DNA of 64,000 nt from Prosopocoilus inquinatus. Its lineage: Eukaryota > Arthropoda > Insecta > Coleoptera > Lucanidae. This document shows positions 36,490 through 46,965 of this stretch, one piece after another. The notes under the pieces were generated by a model. It was not told where the DNA came from. It did not search any database and was given only the letters and a program-made list of their open reading frames with translations. The stretch covers positions 7,132,501-7,196,500 of the forward strand of contig CM069880.1 in the NCBI GenBank assembly GCA_036172665.1, given 5' to 3'. A program made the position numbers and the translations under genes. Position 1 is the stretch's first letter, and the number at the start of each line of letters is the position of its first letter.

Positions 36490-36705
36490 GACATTACTAA
36501 AAAGGACGAGTGTACAGTCACAGGTAGGTAAATAAGCAGAATATAAAAACGTATTTGTTTATCCTTTAGATCGCGAATTAAAATTTGATTGAGAAGACAT
36601 TACTAAAAAGCACGACCCATCCATGATTGTTGCTTGTTATCTTTTACAATAGTGATAAGACATTAGAGTTCAGTTTAATATAAGGAAGACATTACTAAAA
36701 AATAT
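36490..36705 (+). repeat. Three spaced copies of GACATTACTAAAAA
   Basis: GACATTACTAAAAA occurs at 36490, 36596 and 36688, each preceded by GGAGA/GAAGA. Similarity beyond about 25 bp is weak. A related TTTTTTAGTAAT lies in the opposite sense at 36355. This may be the remains of a tandem array of about 100-bp units. Confidence 0.5.
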
Positions 36706-37554
36706 AGCTGTACATCCTGTTATAAGTTCAAAGAGAAATTCTGAAAGAGTTCTTGCATATATGGTGTGTATGCGATTAAAAGTACAACCCACACACTATC
36801 AAGAGTTCACGCGTTTATCTCTTTGACTCAACATAATGTAGTACACAAATCAAACAGTACGGAACAATATCTCCTCCGCAAGTAGAACAAACAGTACTTA
36901 AAACCTTCCCACGGTTTAGAAGCGATAAAAAGCCGCTTCCGAAACGTGATAAAAGTCGACTTAATTCGAATTCTTGTTGTAATTTACACGTCATATTTGA
37001 ATTACCGAAATAGTATGTACCGTTCTAATAAGTTCTTCTCCTTCAAAATATATGCGAGATTTCTTCTTTTTTTTTCAGAAAGAACGAACGTACAAACTCA
37101 ACCCCAGAAACAAATGGGGTGAGAGTATTACAGGGAATTTACGTCAGCGATTCAAGAGCAAAACAGTTCCACGAATAAAGGGAAAGCAGAAGATCAATGT
37201 CAGTGTTGATCTTCGAAAGTGAGCTAACACTCTCAAACTCACTGATACTCAAATTGATTTCCGCAAATATTGATGATCACGAACTTCTCGTCTCATACAC
37301 GTTCAATAAAATTGAAATAAAAGCAGTCAATTAAAAACAAAGAATACTGCAATTACCCAGACATGTATTTGATGTACACCTGTGCTTAAAAGAAATGCGA
37401 TAAAAGTAAAAAAATCGTACGAATCTGATCCTTATTTAAACCAGCCATACACCAAGTCGCTTGCCAATAGTCGCAATTTTTTTAAGCACCAGTGTACCTA
37501 TTGAATATCTCATAAGGGCAACAATTGAAAAAAAATGAATATGTTTTTGGAAAA
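36706..37554. other. No feature recognised
   Basis: AT-rich DNA with no supported feature. Confidence 0.5.
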
Positions 37555-37604
37555 AAGAAAGGAAATGAAAGGAAATGAAAGGAAATGAAAGGAAATGAAA
37601 GGCT
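37555..37604 (+). repeat. (GGAAATGAAA)n minisatellite
   Basis: Four to five tandem copies of the 10-bp unit GGAAATGAAA with no visible variation, ending just before CTTTCATC. Confidence 0.95.
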
Positions 37605-39500
37605 TTCATCATCTTAACAAAGGTGTAAAAAGAAACTGTACTTTATACTGCAAATACCTAAATCTAAAAACTTTTTTTGAACTATTCCAATTGCTCTTAG
37701 TCATAATTTATTTTTAAAAAAATATGAAAAATATGAAAAATATATATTAAATACAAAAAAGAAAAATTGTTGATGTGATTGATTTAGAGATGCAATCTCT
37801 CTTTTAGCACTCGCCTTGCAAACTGGGGAAATGTAGAAAACCCAGTTCGAAAAAGCCCAACACTTTTCGACCCTTTTTTATATAGCCGAAACGGATATCG
37901 GATATCCGTCAGTTTGCAAACCAAGCATCAAGCCCATTGCCAAGAAGTAGCCAGAACCAAGTCACGAAAAAGTGCCCAAAAACTTTGAGTTTGAGTTTTA
38001 TTGAGTAATGTAAATGCATTTTTTAAAGAGAGACCCTATACTCTTCAAAATCTATAAGGAAGTCGTCCAGGTAGTCCAGAATTGGTCCTTCTTACCCTGG
38101 GATTCGCTCCCATGATAGCTACATTTTTGTATTCGGTTAGTTGGAATTTTTTGGTGAGTAAGAGGGGTGGTGTGTAAATACTTAGGGTATATCAGATGAG
38201 AGAAATTAATCTTAGATATTAAAAAAAGGAAAAGGAATCGTAAGATCCTTTAAGTAGTCAAGTTTGAACAGTGTTTAAAGTAATAATAACAAACGTCTTG
38301 GTTAGTCCTGATACGAAAAAGAGTTTTACTGAGTAATGTAAATGCATTTTAACCTTAAGACGTAGCATTAATATTTAATGACATTTAACAGTGAGATTAT
38401 GTCTATTTGGAAATAAGCTTATTTTAAGATATTATTCCGTGCTTGAGGGTGTGTGAAATAATAAGAGAGAAGGAAGGGGTTGTACTGGCATTGCGCTGGA
38501 TGCTATACAAAGCTACGAAATGGTAAAGTAAGTTACTTGAATGAGGTTAGATTGAAGATAACGAGGCGCACGACGACGTTTGTAGTGTGGCATTAACGTT
38601 TTAGATTCGACTAGTCTAACCCTATTGCAGAACTAACTTCAAATATTGTTCAAAATCAAGAGTAATTATGTGAAGCGATCGTGTTTACATGCTTATTATG
38701 TGTGTTTCTCGAAGTCGTTTGCACGTGTGTACATGTACAGAACACGATTTAATTAATGTCAGTGGTACATCAATTCCAAGCGGTGCACTGACAGACCACT
38801 ACCGTTCTTCCTGGCAGTCGTCTTCGCCAGACTTGGTTCAGATCTAAATTTACTACATTGATTAATGTTCAACTGATTCAATTAAATTACAGGGAGCAAC
38901 AACTAAAACATCTGGGATGGATTTAATCAATAACGAATCAAGAATTAAATTTGACAGGCGATTTTCAAACCTCAAGGAAGTAACTGACCACAATAATAAT
39001 TCTGGCGATGTTTCCAAACAGGGAGTGTAATAAATAAATCATGAATCATGAATGAGGTAACTAACTACTCAAAGGATTTGACGACATTGTTCAAAGTTCT
39101 GCGGTACATACGCTTTTCATACTTAACAAATTCGCGACCGACCTCTTTAAGCAAGGCAGCAGCAGAATACGGCAGACATCAGAATAGTAGTAACCCTATT
39201 GTTGTCCTCGCAGTGGATGACCCTTGCGCTCGAGAAATTTTCCTTGAGCGGGAATTTATTTGCATAAACGCGGAACAGCTGTGCTAAGGTTGCCACACCT
39301 GATTATAAAAAAAAAATGTATATATAGTTCAAGGCTGCGTAAACCGGAACCACGGTGTCATCCGCCAGTTCCGCGTGTGTATAATTCAAAGTAAATAGCG
39401 CACGTGAACACTGACGTAATAGAGAAAATTACGTGCGAACCTTATTTATTACCATCATTTTTCATTGTTGAAGGATGCAAATAAATTTCACTGTACTGAA
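37605..39500. repeat. Unique AT-rich DNA with one direct repeat pair
   Basis: The segment GAGTTTTATTGAGTAATGTA followed by AATGCATTTT occurs at about 37990-38025 and again as GAGTTTTACTGAGTAATGTA at about 38321-38352, each preceded by ACGAAAAAG a little upstream. No gene is recognised. The frame at 39048-39287 has no family resemblance. Confidence 0.5.
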
Positions 39501-39504
39501 AAAT

Positions 39505-39925
39505 TCGACTCACTTCTACTTCTAACTAAATATTTTCTTCCTCTACCAACTCACGTCATTTCTTTCAACCATTAATGATATGGTTATGATCTTGATGATA
39601 AAAACATGGAAAACGATATTTTTAATCCTAAGAAAAACACTTTCAGCTTCAGATTTATTGATTCCAACAACATACTCATTTTCGCAGACAACATTGATGA
39701 TTAAATTTTGGTCAATCTCTCTGATTTCTATTTTATTAATGAAAAATGAAAAACGAAAGATTTCCTTCTACTTGTAACTAAACGTTTTCTTCTAATATCG
39801 CTTATTTTTGATCATTGATGATGTGGTTATGATCTTATTGCTTAAAAATTGGAAAAGGATGTATTATCCTGAGAGATAAACCTTGAGCTTTATTGATTTC
39901 AACATGGTTTTTATTTTTGCAGCAG
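39505..39925 (+). repeat. Diverged tandem duplication, about 250 bp
   Basis: Two copies begin near 39511 and 39764 with CTTCTACTT-TAACTAAA and continue through GGTTATGATCTT, AATTGGAAAA/ACATGGAAAA, ATCCT-AGA and TTTATTGATT-CAACA. Divergence is clear, with small indels. Confidence 0.7.
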
Positions 39926-40544
39926 AAGTATATCCTGTTGACAGTATTAATAAATTAGTTTTCCGTCGTGGTTGTTTACGAAGGTAATTTCCCGATGATT
40001 GGTAAATCTCCGTAATTTTATTGGCGTCTGTGTACAAGGGGCCTACTACTTTATTAATCCTCTGGGAAGAATGAAAATGACAAAATGTCTAATAGCGAAG
40101 ATGTCAATTGCGTTTGAGGGTGCGCTGGGATGATTAAATTTTGGTCAAATGCCAGACAAGATGGCAGCTGAAAAATATGACATCGATGATGAGGCAGAAA
40201 GATTGAATTAGATTACGAAGGAACCGGTTGTTTACACAGTATCGCTGAAAATGGCACACTAACGAAGTTTCCGTTGAAGTTTTTGAATAGAGTCGTGAGC
40301 ATTAATGAAATGCAGAGGAGGTGCATCTTCCGAGCACTCAGTCTAGTGAGAGAACGTTTAAAATGCAAATAGAGTTCTTTATCTATACTGACTATCTAAA
40401 TATCTATATCTGTCTAATACAAACTGTACGTTATCAATCTTGAAAGCGGGGATCTTGCTTTCTAATTTATTTCACAGCTGGCTAAAAATATTGTTTCCGT
40501 TACGACTTCTTTTTATATCAAAAAACCGGATCCTTTATTACATT
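39926..40544. other. No feature recognised
   Basis: AT-rich DNA with no supported feature. Confidence 0.5.
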
Positions 40545-41508
40545 CATTTTGCAAAAGGAGCAAACAAACGAATACATGTATGTATACATCAAATCGAAAC
40601 TGGTTAAAATTCTCAATATATAAAATAAATAGGAAGCAGAAAGCATTTCTTGGAATTCCAAAGTAGCTCTCCTCCAATCACATCAGCAAAGACCTTCCAG
40701 GAAGGGGCAAAATCCATTCCGCTTTAAATATATAGGGATTATGGAACGGAAATCTTAATTGGATGTGTTTTACTTGAGCTGTGGCCAATGTTTATTACGA
40801 AAAATCAATCTCCAAAATGTGAAAGTCATCATAGTGTGACTGAGAGTGAAAGCAAGTATTGGTCTCTTGAACCACCCCACAGGAAAATACTCGTAGGTTT
40901 CTGTTGTATTATTTGGGATGGGTGTATTAATGTGAAAGTGGGCAAACAAGTTTCTAATTCCGAATTTACCTAATGTAAGTAATGAAAAATTGTTAAGGGC
41001 AAAAAAAAACCAGAGCAACCAAACCATACATGTATGTACCACCAAATCGAAACTGCTTTCAGAGTTAAAATTCTCAATTTATAAATAGGAAACAGAAAGC
41101 ATGTTTTGGAATTCCAAAGTAGCTCTCCTCCAGTCACATCAATAAAAGCCTTCCAGGAAGGGGCAAAATCCATTCCGGTTTAAATATATAGAGATTATAG
41201 AAAGGAAATGTTAATTGGAAGTGTTTCACTTGAGATATGGCCATTGCTTTTTACGAGAAATCAATCTCCAAAATAAGAGAGTTATCATTGGGTGACTTAG
41301 AGTCAAAGCAAGTATGGGTCTCTTAAAACACACTCGTACAATTCTGTTGTATTGTTTAGAATGGGTGTATTAATGTGAAAGTGGGCAAATTCTGAAATTA
41401 CCTAGTATAAATAATGAAAAATTGTTGAGGGCAAAAAAAAAGAAAAGCAACCAAACCATATACGCATGTATCATCAAATCGAAACTCCTCTTAAAGTTAA
41501 AATTCTAA

Positions 41509-42552
41509 ATATACCGGGTGTCCTGCGCCATGTGCTCACCCTTCTAGAATCTTTATTTATTAATCGATTAACCTGAATTTTGGAGACGATAAACTAAATA
41601 AAAAATGAAATTTTTTGACATACTGATAGTCGTCATAGGAATTCCGGTTTCGCCGGAAGTGATATCAACTTTCTTATTTTAAATGGAACACCCTATATAT
41701 TTTTACATATTTGTTAATTTGCTAATTGTTGTTAATTTTGGTTTCAATGATATCGAAAAAAAAACTTTTTTATTTTTCAATCTAGAAAGCTATGAATCGA
41801 ACTTTTTCGATTTTCCTTTGATGGTATCTTGATTTTTAACATTTTTACAGTACTTGACATTTTCATTAGCTCTTAACTCATTTTTTTCGATAGAACCCCA
41901 TGTGTTTCTTAACTTAGTTCAACAGAACATTTTTTTCTGAGTTCGCTGATACCAAATACGTCATATTTTCTTTGAGAATAATTTGAAATAGAGCATGTCT
42001 TATTGAAATTTTACACTCCCTTTATTTCAAATGACTTTCAAAGAAAATATGACTTTTTGGTATCAGCGTACTCAGAAAAAAATGTTCTGTTGAACTAAGC
42101 CAAGGAACATATGAGGTTCTATCGAAAAAAATGAGTTAAGAGCTAATGAAAATTTCAAATACTGTAAAAATGTTAAAAATCAAAATACTATCAAAGGAGT
42201 GATTTTCTCGAAACTTGATCGCATTAGATCGAAAAAATGCGATTCATAGCTTTCTAGATTGAAAAATAAAAAAGTTTATTTTTCGTTGTCATGGAAACCA
42301 AAATTAACAACTGATACGTAATCGGACTCGTAATGCTCCGTAGATTTTAAATATGTAAAAATATATAGGGTGTTCCATTTAAAATAAGAAAGTTGATATC
42401 ACTTCCGGCGAAACCGGAATTCCTATGACGACTATCAGTATGTCAAAAAATTCCATTTTTTGTTTAGTTTATCATCTCCAAAATTCAGGTTAATCGATTA
42501 ATAAATAAAGATTCTAGAAGGGTGAGCACATGGCGCGGGACACCCGGTATAT
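41509..42552. mobile_element. 1.04-kb giant palindrome (foldback element I)
   Basis: The left end ATATACCGGGTGTCCTGCGC faces the right end GCGCGGGACACCCGGTATAT. Pairing continues almost without a gap: GTGAGCACATGG, TTCTAGAATCTTTATT, AATCGATTAACCTGAATTTT, TACTGATAGTCGTCATAGG, TTCCGGTTTCGCCGGAAGTG and ACACCCTATATATTTTTA all have inverted partners. The arms reach to about 41990 and 42040, leaving a very short loop. It has no coding capacity. The surrounding sequence suggests insertion at a TA-rich target (TATA). Ends of this style recur in insect MITEs, but I cannot name the superfamily. Confidence 0.9.
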
Positions 42553-43505
42553 ACAGGGTTACAACTAAGTAAGGGCCACTATGGGGATCTCGTAAACTAT
42601 AAGAGATACAAAGATGGTTAAATTATACATAAGTTGCGCTATCTTGAGGTCTAAAAAAATATGCAAAAGAAATCATTTCTATTTTCATTCGTTTTTGAAA
42701 TAGGTTCAAAAAACTGAAAATTCTCATTTTCGAAAATCTTAAATATCTTCTTTATTTCTTAAGATAAAATCATAAAATTCGGTGTTTTTACATTAAATTC
42801 GGTAGGTTTGACAGTTTCGTGGATACGACTGTCAACTGTCTTTTTCCTTATGAACGCTACCTTAAATATTCATAGCACGTGATGCAGAAATAATTTTTGA
42901 ATACGACCAAACGAACAGTTATGCTTTTGTTTTGAAACAAAATAATAGGTTACTAATAATTTTTGTTAAAAAATATTTTTTTATGTAAAAATGTAAATAA
43001 GTACCATAAATGAGATAAGATTTGTTAATTAAATAATAATTTTAGTTCTGAATGTTTACACGCATCCGCCTACTAGATAATTTCTTTTTCAAAATTTGCT
43101 TGTAGTATCTTGATATTTTGTTTGAAAACAAAAGCATATGGTCGTATTCAGATTTTTTTGGTATTACGTGGTATGAATACCAAGATGGAGTCCATAAGAA
43201 AAAAGACAGTTGCCAATCGTATCTGCGAAACTATCAATCCCAACCTATTTCCTCGGCCTCTATTAGATTGTTCATCGAATTTAACATGAGAATGTCGAGT
43301 TTCATGATTCTATTTTAATAAATAAGGAAGATATTCGATATTTTCGAAAATTAAAATTTTTTGAAGATATTTCAGAAACGAATGGAGGCAGAACAGATTT
43401 TTTTGAATATTTTGATAGGCTCCAAAATAGCGCAACTTGTTTGTAATTTAACCATCTTTGTATCTCTTACAGTTTACGAGATCCCCCATTGGTTGTAACC
43501 CTATA
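42553..43505. mobile_element. 0.95-kb foldback element II, abutting element I
   Basis: It begins ACAGGGTTACAACTAAGTAA and its right end, reverse-complemented, reads AGGGTTACAACCAATGGGG. The arms (about 42553-42950 and 43110-43505) pair through GATCTCGTAAACT, AGAGATACAAAGATGGTTAA, AGTTGCGCTAT and a GACAGTTGTC-region to CAAAAGCATA near the loop of about 160 bp. They are more diverged than those of element I, so it may be older. It begins immediately at the right end of element I and shares the TATA-like joint. Its right end restores the 456-bp tandem unit. Confidence 0.85.
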
Positions 43506-43875
43506 TACGAAGCAGAAAGCAATTTTTGTAATTCCAAAGTAGCTCTCCTCCAGTCACATCAACAAAGACCTTCCAGAAAGGAGAAAAATCCATGCCGCTT
43601 TAAAAATAAGGATTATAAAACGGAAATGTCAATTGGATGTATTTCACTTGAGATGTGGCCATTTTTACGAGAAATGCATCTCCAAAATAAGAGAGTCATC
43701 ATTGGGTGACAGACTGAAAGCAATTGGTATTGGTCCCTTAATAATAATTAATAGTAAAATACTCGTACGTTTCTGTTTATTGTTTGGAATGAGTGTATTA
43801 ATGTGAAAGTGGGAAAATTCCGAGATTACCTAGTGTAAATAATGAAAAATTGTTGATGACAAAAAGAAAGAAGAC

Positions 43876-44815
43876 AAGGTTAAAATTGATATGTCTGGAT
43901 AGAAATGGTAAAAGAACGAATTGCTAATTAAAGTTATTTTGATTGGAACATATGGTGAGATCGTGTAACATTCGTAACAAGGTCGGTCATTGGTAGCCGG
44001 CGTGTAGAGAACGGCCCAGCATACTCTCGTTGAGTTGGTGGCGTAAATGAGGTCGTGTTATCAGGCCGGGGGCAAATTCCGGTGCGGCTCCGGATCAAGA
44101 ATTGCCCATTCCGCCTCGACGCCTTCAAGCTCATGCAAGCAACCGGTTTGGAAATGGCCATGTTTGACTTCGGAAGCTTATTGTTAGATAAGTTTGTTTT
44201 AGTTTTCCATTATTGTGCGCGAACTTGCTAATATCTAAAGTCTGGAACAGACCCGGGGCCTTATCTGTTAACGTCAGCCTAAGAAAAGCCCTTTAATTCG
44301 GAAATTACCGCGTTATTTATTGAAAGGTGGAAATTAGCCTACGAATGATTCATTGCGCCGGTCGTAACGCTCCGCGCTTTATATTATTAGCAGTCGCTCG
44401 GTCTCTGTCTTGTTTATCGTGTGTACTTCCCAGCAGTGCACGGCCTAAGATAAACAGGGTATCCTCTTTATGCAACTACGCGGACCACTCATAAGTCTAT
44501 TTTTAGACTATAGTGTGATAGCGCAAGAAGGTTCTGCCTCCAGCTGCGCGATATGCTAACGTGCTGTGCCCCACAAGAAAACCGGACAAATCAAACATGC
44601 CGTTGCGGGGAAAAAGGGAGAACAAGGTGGTGGAGAATGGTGAAGGCGTATATAACCTCTCGGTAAATGATATCTGTTAAATGTGGAATGCACGTGAGGA
44701 ATTTGGCGCGAGACGTCAGTCAGGGGCTGGCATAGCGAGGTCCCGGCAGTTGCGATCAATACCAGCAGCGGCAGTGCCGCTTCGCCGCCATGGGGGTGCG
44801 CAGATGTATACTTAC
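43876..44815 (-). other. Intron following the plexin exon (array-free part)
   Basis: This is the start of the intron that opens with the GTAAGTAT donor at 44815. GC content is higher between about 43960 and 44780 than in the rest of the window. Several frames stay open there by chance, including a read-through of the exon frame to 44756. No further plexin coding motif is recognisable. Confidence 0.6.
44810..44815 (-). promoter_or_regulatory. Splice donor of the plexin exon
   Basis: Read on the minus strand, the coding sequence ends ...GTGCTTACG and continues GTAAGT, a consensus donor. It falls between codons (phase 0). This is close to the position where related plexins show a conserved Cys near the end of the sema domain, so the open frame beyond it is intronic. 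Confidence 0.88.
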
Positions 44816-45934
44816 CGTAAGCACGCACCGGTGGCTGGGCGAGATAAAATCTAGCCCACGTTCTCCGTTACCGCCGAAGCAGTTCTTGATGTTCTGCATG
44901 AACTTCCGACGAATGGCCTTCAAGGAGTACACACACAGAGCAGACGAGTCAGTAGGTTTATTGGCATGTGCCAAATCACTTTCACTGAACACCGCAAACA
45001 GTACATCGTCTTGTGCTGTTATCCCCAAGTCCCCCGCTAAGTCAGAACCCGCTTTTCCCACATAAGCCGCCTGCACCAAGTTGTAAGTGCGCCCTTGGGC
45101 TTCGCTGATACAGTCCATAGGAATCTCCGTGTACGAATAATAGTTCTCATCATCATGGCATACCCTCACCAGTTTACTAATGTACTGGTTGTTAGATCCC
45201 GTATGCTTCATCTGCGTGGTCAAAAAGTAACTGAACCCTTCAGAACTAAACCCATACACGTAGTTAATCAGATAGCGCTCCCTAGCCAACGAATTCACAA
45301 ACATCCTCGTTCCTGTGGTAACAGCAGTTTGGGCAATCGTAAACATCTTATCTTTATCCAAAGATCGGCTGCTCACTGCAGGAACCTCCGAGCGATACAA
45401 CGATTTTCCAGAAAAAGTCACACCAACATACATAACTTGGGAAACCGGTGGATTGGGTGGTCCCGGAGCAATGAAAGCAACAGTTGATGCCGTGGCATCA
45501 TTGGCCACCACGGCCTCTCGAACTTCCCTGGCCGCATCAGATATATTATGCAAATTCCTCACAGAGCAAATGCCCTGAAACAAGCTTCCGCATGAAATCA
45601 AACGGGTCGTCGTGTAATCAATGACCAAAGCCTTGTTCACGTTGTTGGTGAGCTTCTTCTTCTCGGAATTGCATTCTAGAACTGAACAGTCATCGGCGTC
45701 TTCGTATGGTCCGGTTTTCGCTTCGATTACTAAGTCCAGGTCCGGTGATAGCTGATAGAGACGGTTCACTGCGCCAATGTAAACTCGGCCGGTATTTTTG
45801 TCGACTACCAAATGATTAAACCTTCCGACTTCTAAATTTGTCTCGTTGAATGAGCGTACGATATCACTAGAAGCGGCGTCGGCGGCGGCGGTCACGGCCA
45901 GCACCAATAGCAGATGCTTCACAAGCCGCTTCAT
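44816..45934 (-). CDS. PlexA: Class A plexin, first coding exon (signal peptide and most of the sema domain)
   Basis: The exon encodes the N-terminal 373 residues of a plexin, the transmembrane receptor for semaphorins used in axon guidance and cell repulsion. Residues 1-21 form a signal peptide (MKRLVKHLLLVLAVTAAADA), so this part is extracellular. The sema beta-propeller starts at about residue 25 and holds hallmark blocks: LEVGRFNHLVVDKNTGRVYI (34-53) then GAVNRLYQL, TGPYEDADDC (74-83), DYTTTRLISCGSLFQGIC (106-123), LVRVCHDDENYYSYTEIP (255-272) and QDDVLFAVFSE (308-318). Cysteines at 83, 88, 115, 123, 259, 275, 334, 352 and 370 match the class pattern. Possible N-glycosylation sites are N30 and N130. 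The start is secure: an in-frame TAA lies 18 bp upstream and the context is GCCGCC-like. The remaining sema, PSI, IPT, transmembrane and GAP exons are not seen. A rather than B is favoured by the similarity pattern as I remember it. Confidence 0.93.
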
Positions 45935-45971
45935 GGCGGGAGCGGCAGGTTAAAACTTCACGTCATGAGTC
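45935..45971 (-). other. PlexA: 5' untranslated part of the plexin exon
   Basis: 37 bp between the splice acceptor and the ATG. It contains a TAA in frame with the start and one upstream ATG (in CTCATGACG), whose frame stops at once at TGA within GTGAAG. At least one non-coding upstream exon must exist at higher coordinates but was not located. Confidence 0.75.
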
Positions 45972-45990
45972 CTGAAACAAAAAAACAAGG
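45972..45990 (-). promoter_or_regulatory. Splice acceptor before the plexin start codon
   Basis: On the minus strand the sequence reads CCTTGTTTTTTTGTTTCAG, then exon GACTCATG. This is a strong polypyrimidine tract ending in CAG, 37 bp before the initiator ATG. Confidence 0.85.
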
Positions 45991-46025
45991 AAATTACTAT
46001 TATTATTTTTTTTTAAATTTCTTAA

Positions 46026-46197
46026 CATCCGGTTTCACCAACTGTAAATAGAATAACTAGTTATTCAAAGATTTGAAAATTTGTCAATCAGAATGTGCGA
46101 CAGAAGATAAGCTGTTCTAAGGGAAATGTCACATTATAAACGTCAAATAAATTTAATCTTTGAATAACTAGTTATTTACAGTTGGTGAAACCGGGCA
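46026..46197. mobile_element. 172-bp MITE with TAA target duplication, beside the plexin exon
   Basis: The left end ATCCGGTTTCACCAACTGTA faces the right end TACAGTTGGTGAAACCGGGC. The arms continue through AATAACTAGTTATTCAAAGA, for about 50 bp in all. TAA flanks it at 46023-46025 and 46198-46200. Ends and duplication length resemble the MITE at 13120, so a PIF/Harbinger-like origin is likely. It lies about 50 bp upstream (in gene sense) of the plexin splice acceptor. Confidence 0.82.
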
Positions 46198-46965
46198 TAA
46201 GTCAAGTAAAAAATAAATATGTAGATACTAGTTTGCCAAACAATCAGTGAACAATTGATACAAAAAAATACTACTCCTATTATAATTTTTTTTTTAATTC
46301 TCTAATGCCCGATTCTTTTACCTCCTAATAAATTTATCTGCCAGGTAATATCCTTGGAAACTATTATCCAGACAATGGTTTCCAAAGATAATATAATTTA
46401 TCAAAAAGTCGGACCTTGGTCATGTAAAAAAATAAATAGATACCAGTTTGCCAAACAATCATTGAACGCGCAAGAGAAAACAACAATTTGGGCACCTCAG
46501 GAATATAAGTTAAGGGGAACAACGCGAACCCAATTATTTAAGCCTTTATAATATCCGATATCCGAGACTTGGTTAAGTGTCTGACAACCGAGTGACGAGG
46601 AACCTTCAATCTCTACAGGTTCAAACTTTTCTAAATCAGTTCGATACGATTTCCTTTTTTTTTTGTTTTTGAAAAGATAACATAAAAATGTGCGAGCCAA
46701 ATTACTAAATAAATATTTGGAGCTGTTTAGAGCGATTTCCAAACTGGGAGGCGTGGACTGGTGCACAGAGAGTGAAGAGAAGTGTAACAGAAATGTAATT
46801 TACACAAGAAAACACATACTAATACAAAAATAGGTACGTACAAATAAAAATAAACTTCTGTATTAGTTTATGAAATGAAGTAGGAGGTGGAGGCGCCAAG
46901 ATTAGATTTCCAAAAAAAAATTTTGCACTGGTTTAGAGCATCAGTGATTTTGGATACCTCTAAAT
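46198..46965. repeat. Intronic DNA with a direct repeat pair
   Basis: The sequence AAAAAATAAAT-AGATAC and CAGTTTGCCAAACAATCA-TGAAC occurs at about 46209-46252 and again at about 46423-46468, some 215 bp apart. The stretch between (46305-46420) has weak inverted symmetry (TTTCC and GGAAA, ACCT and AGGT) and may be an older MITE. The remainder to 46965 shows nothing. Confidence 0.55.

Larger units (their letters stand above)
40545..43875 (+). repeat. 456-bp tandem array, three copies, the third interrupted
   Basis: Equivalent points are 40651 (TGGAATTCCA), 41107 (TGGAATTCCA) and 43527 (TGTAATTCCA). Each unit carries CAAAGTAGCTCTCCTCCA, TCACATCA, CCTTCCAG-AAGG-GCAAAATCCAT, GAAATCAATCTCCAAAAT, GTCATCATTGGGTGAC-like and ATGGGTGTATTAATGTGAAA, then AATAATGAAAAATTGTTGA-G-CAAAAA. 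The expected start of the third unit is split at 41508 by nearly 2 kb of inverted-repeat DNA, and the unit resumes at 43506. This shows the order of events: array first, insertion later. Confidence 0.88.

Noticed and set aside
37555..37604. Possible CRISPR-like array of short direct repeats
   Set aside because: The units are contiguous 10-mers without spacers, and the genome is eukaryotic. This is a minisatellite.
44756..44815. Continuation of the plexin frame to a stop at 44756
   Set aside because: A consensus GTAAGT donor interrupts it at 44815, and the residues beyond do not resemble plexin.
44790..45578. Plus-strand open frames of 87-130 codons opposite the plexin exon
   Set aside because: They are antisense shadows of the plexin coding sequence and have no independent motif.
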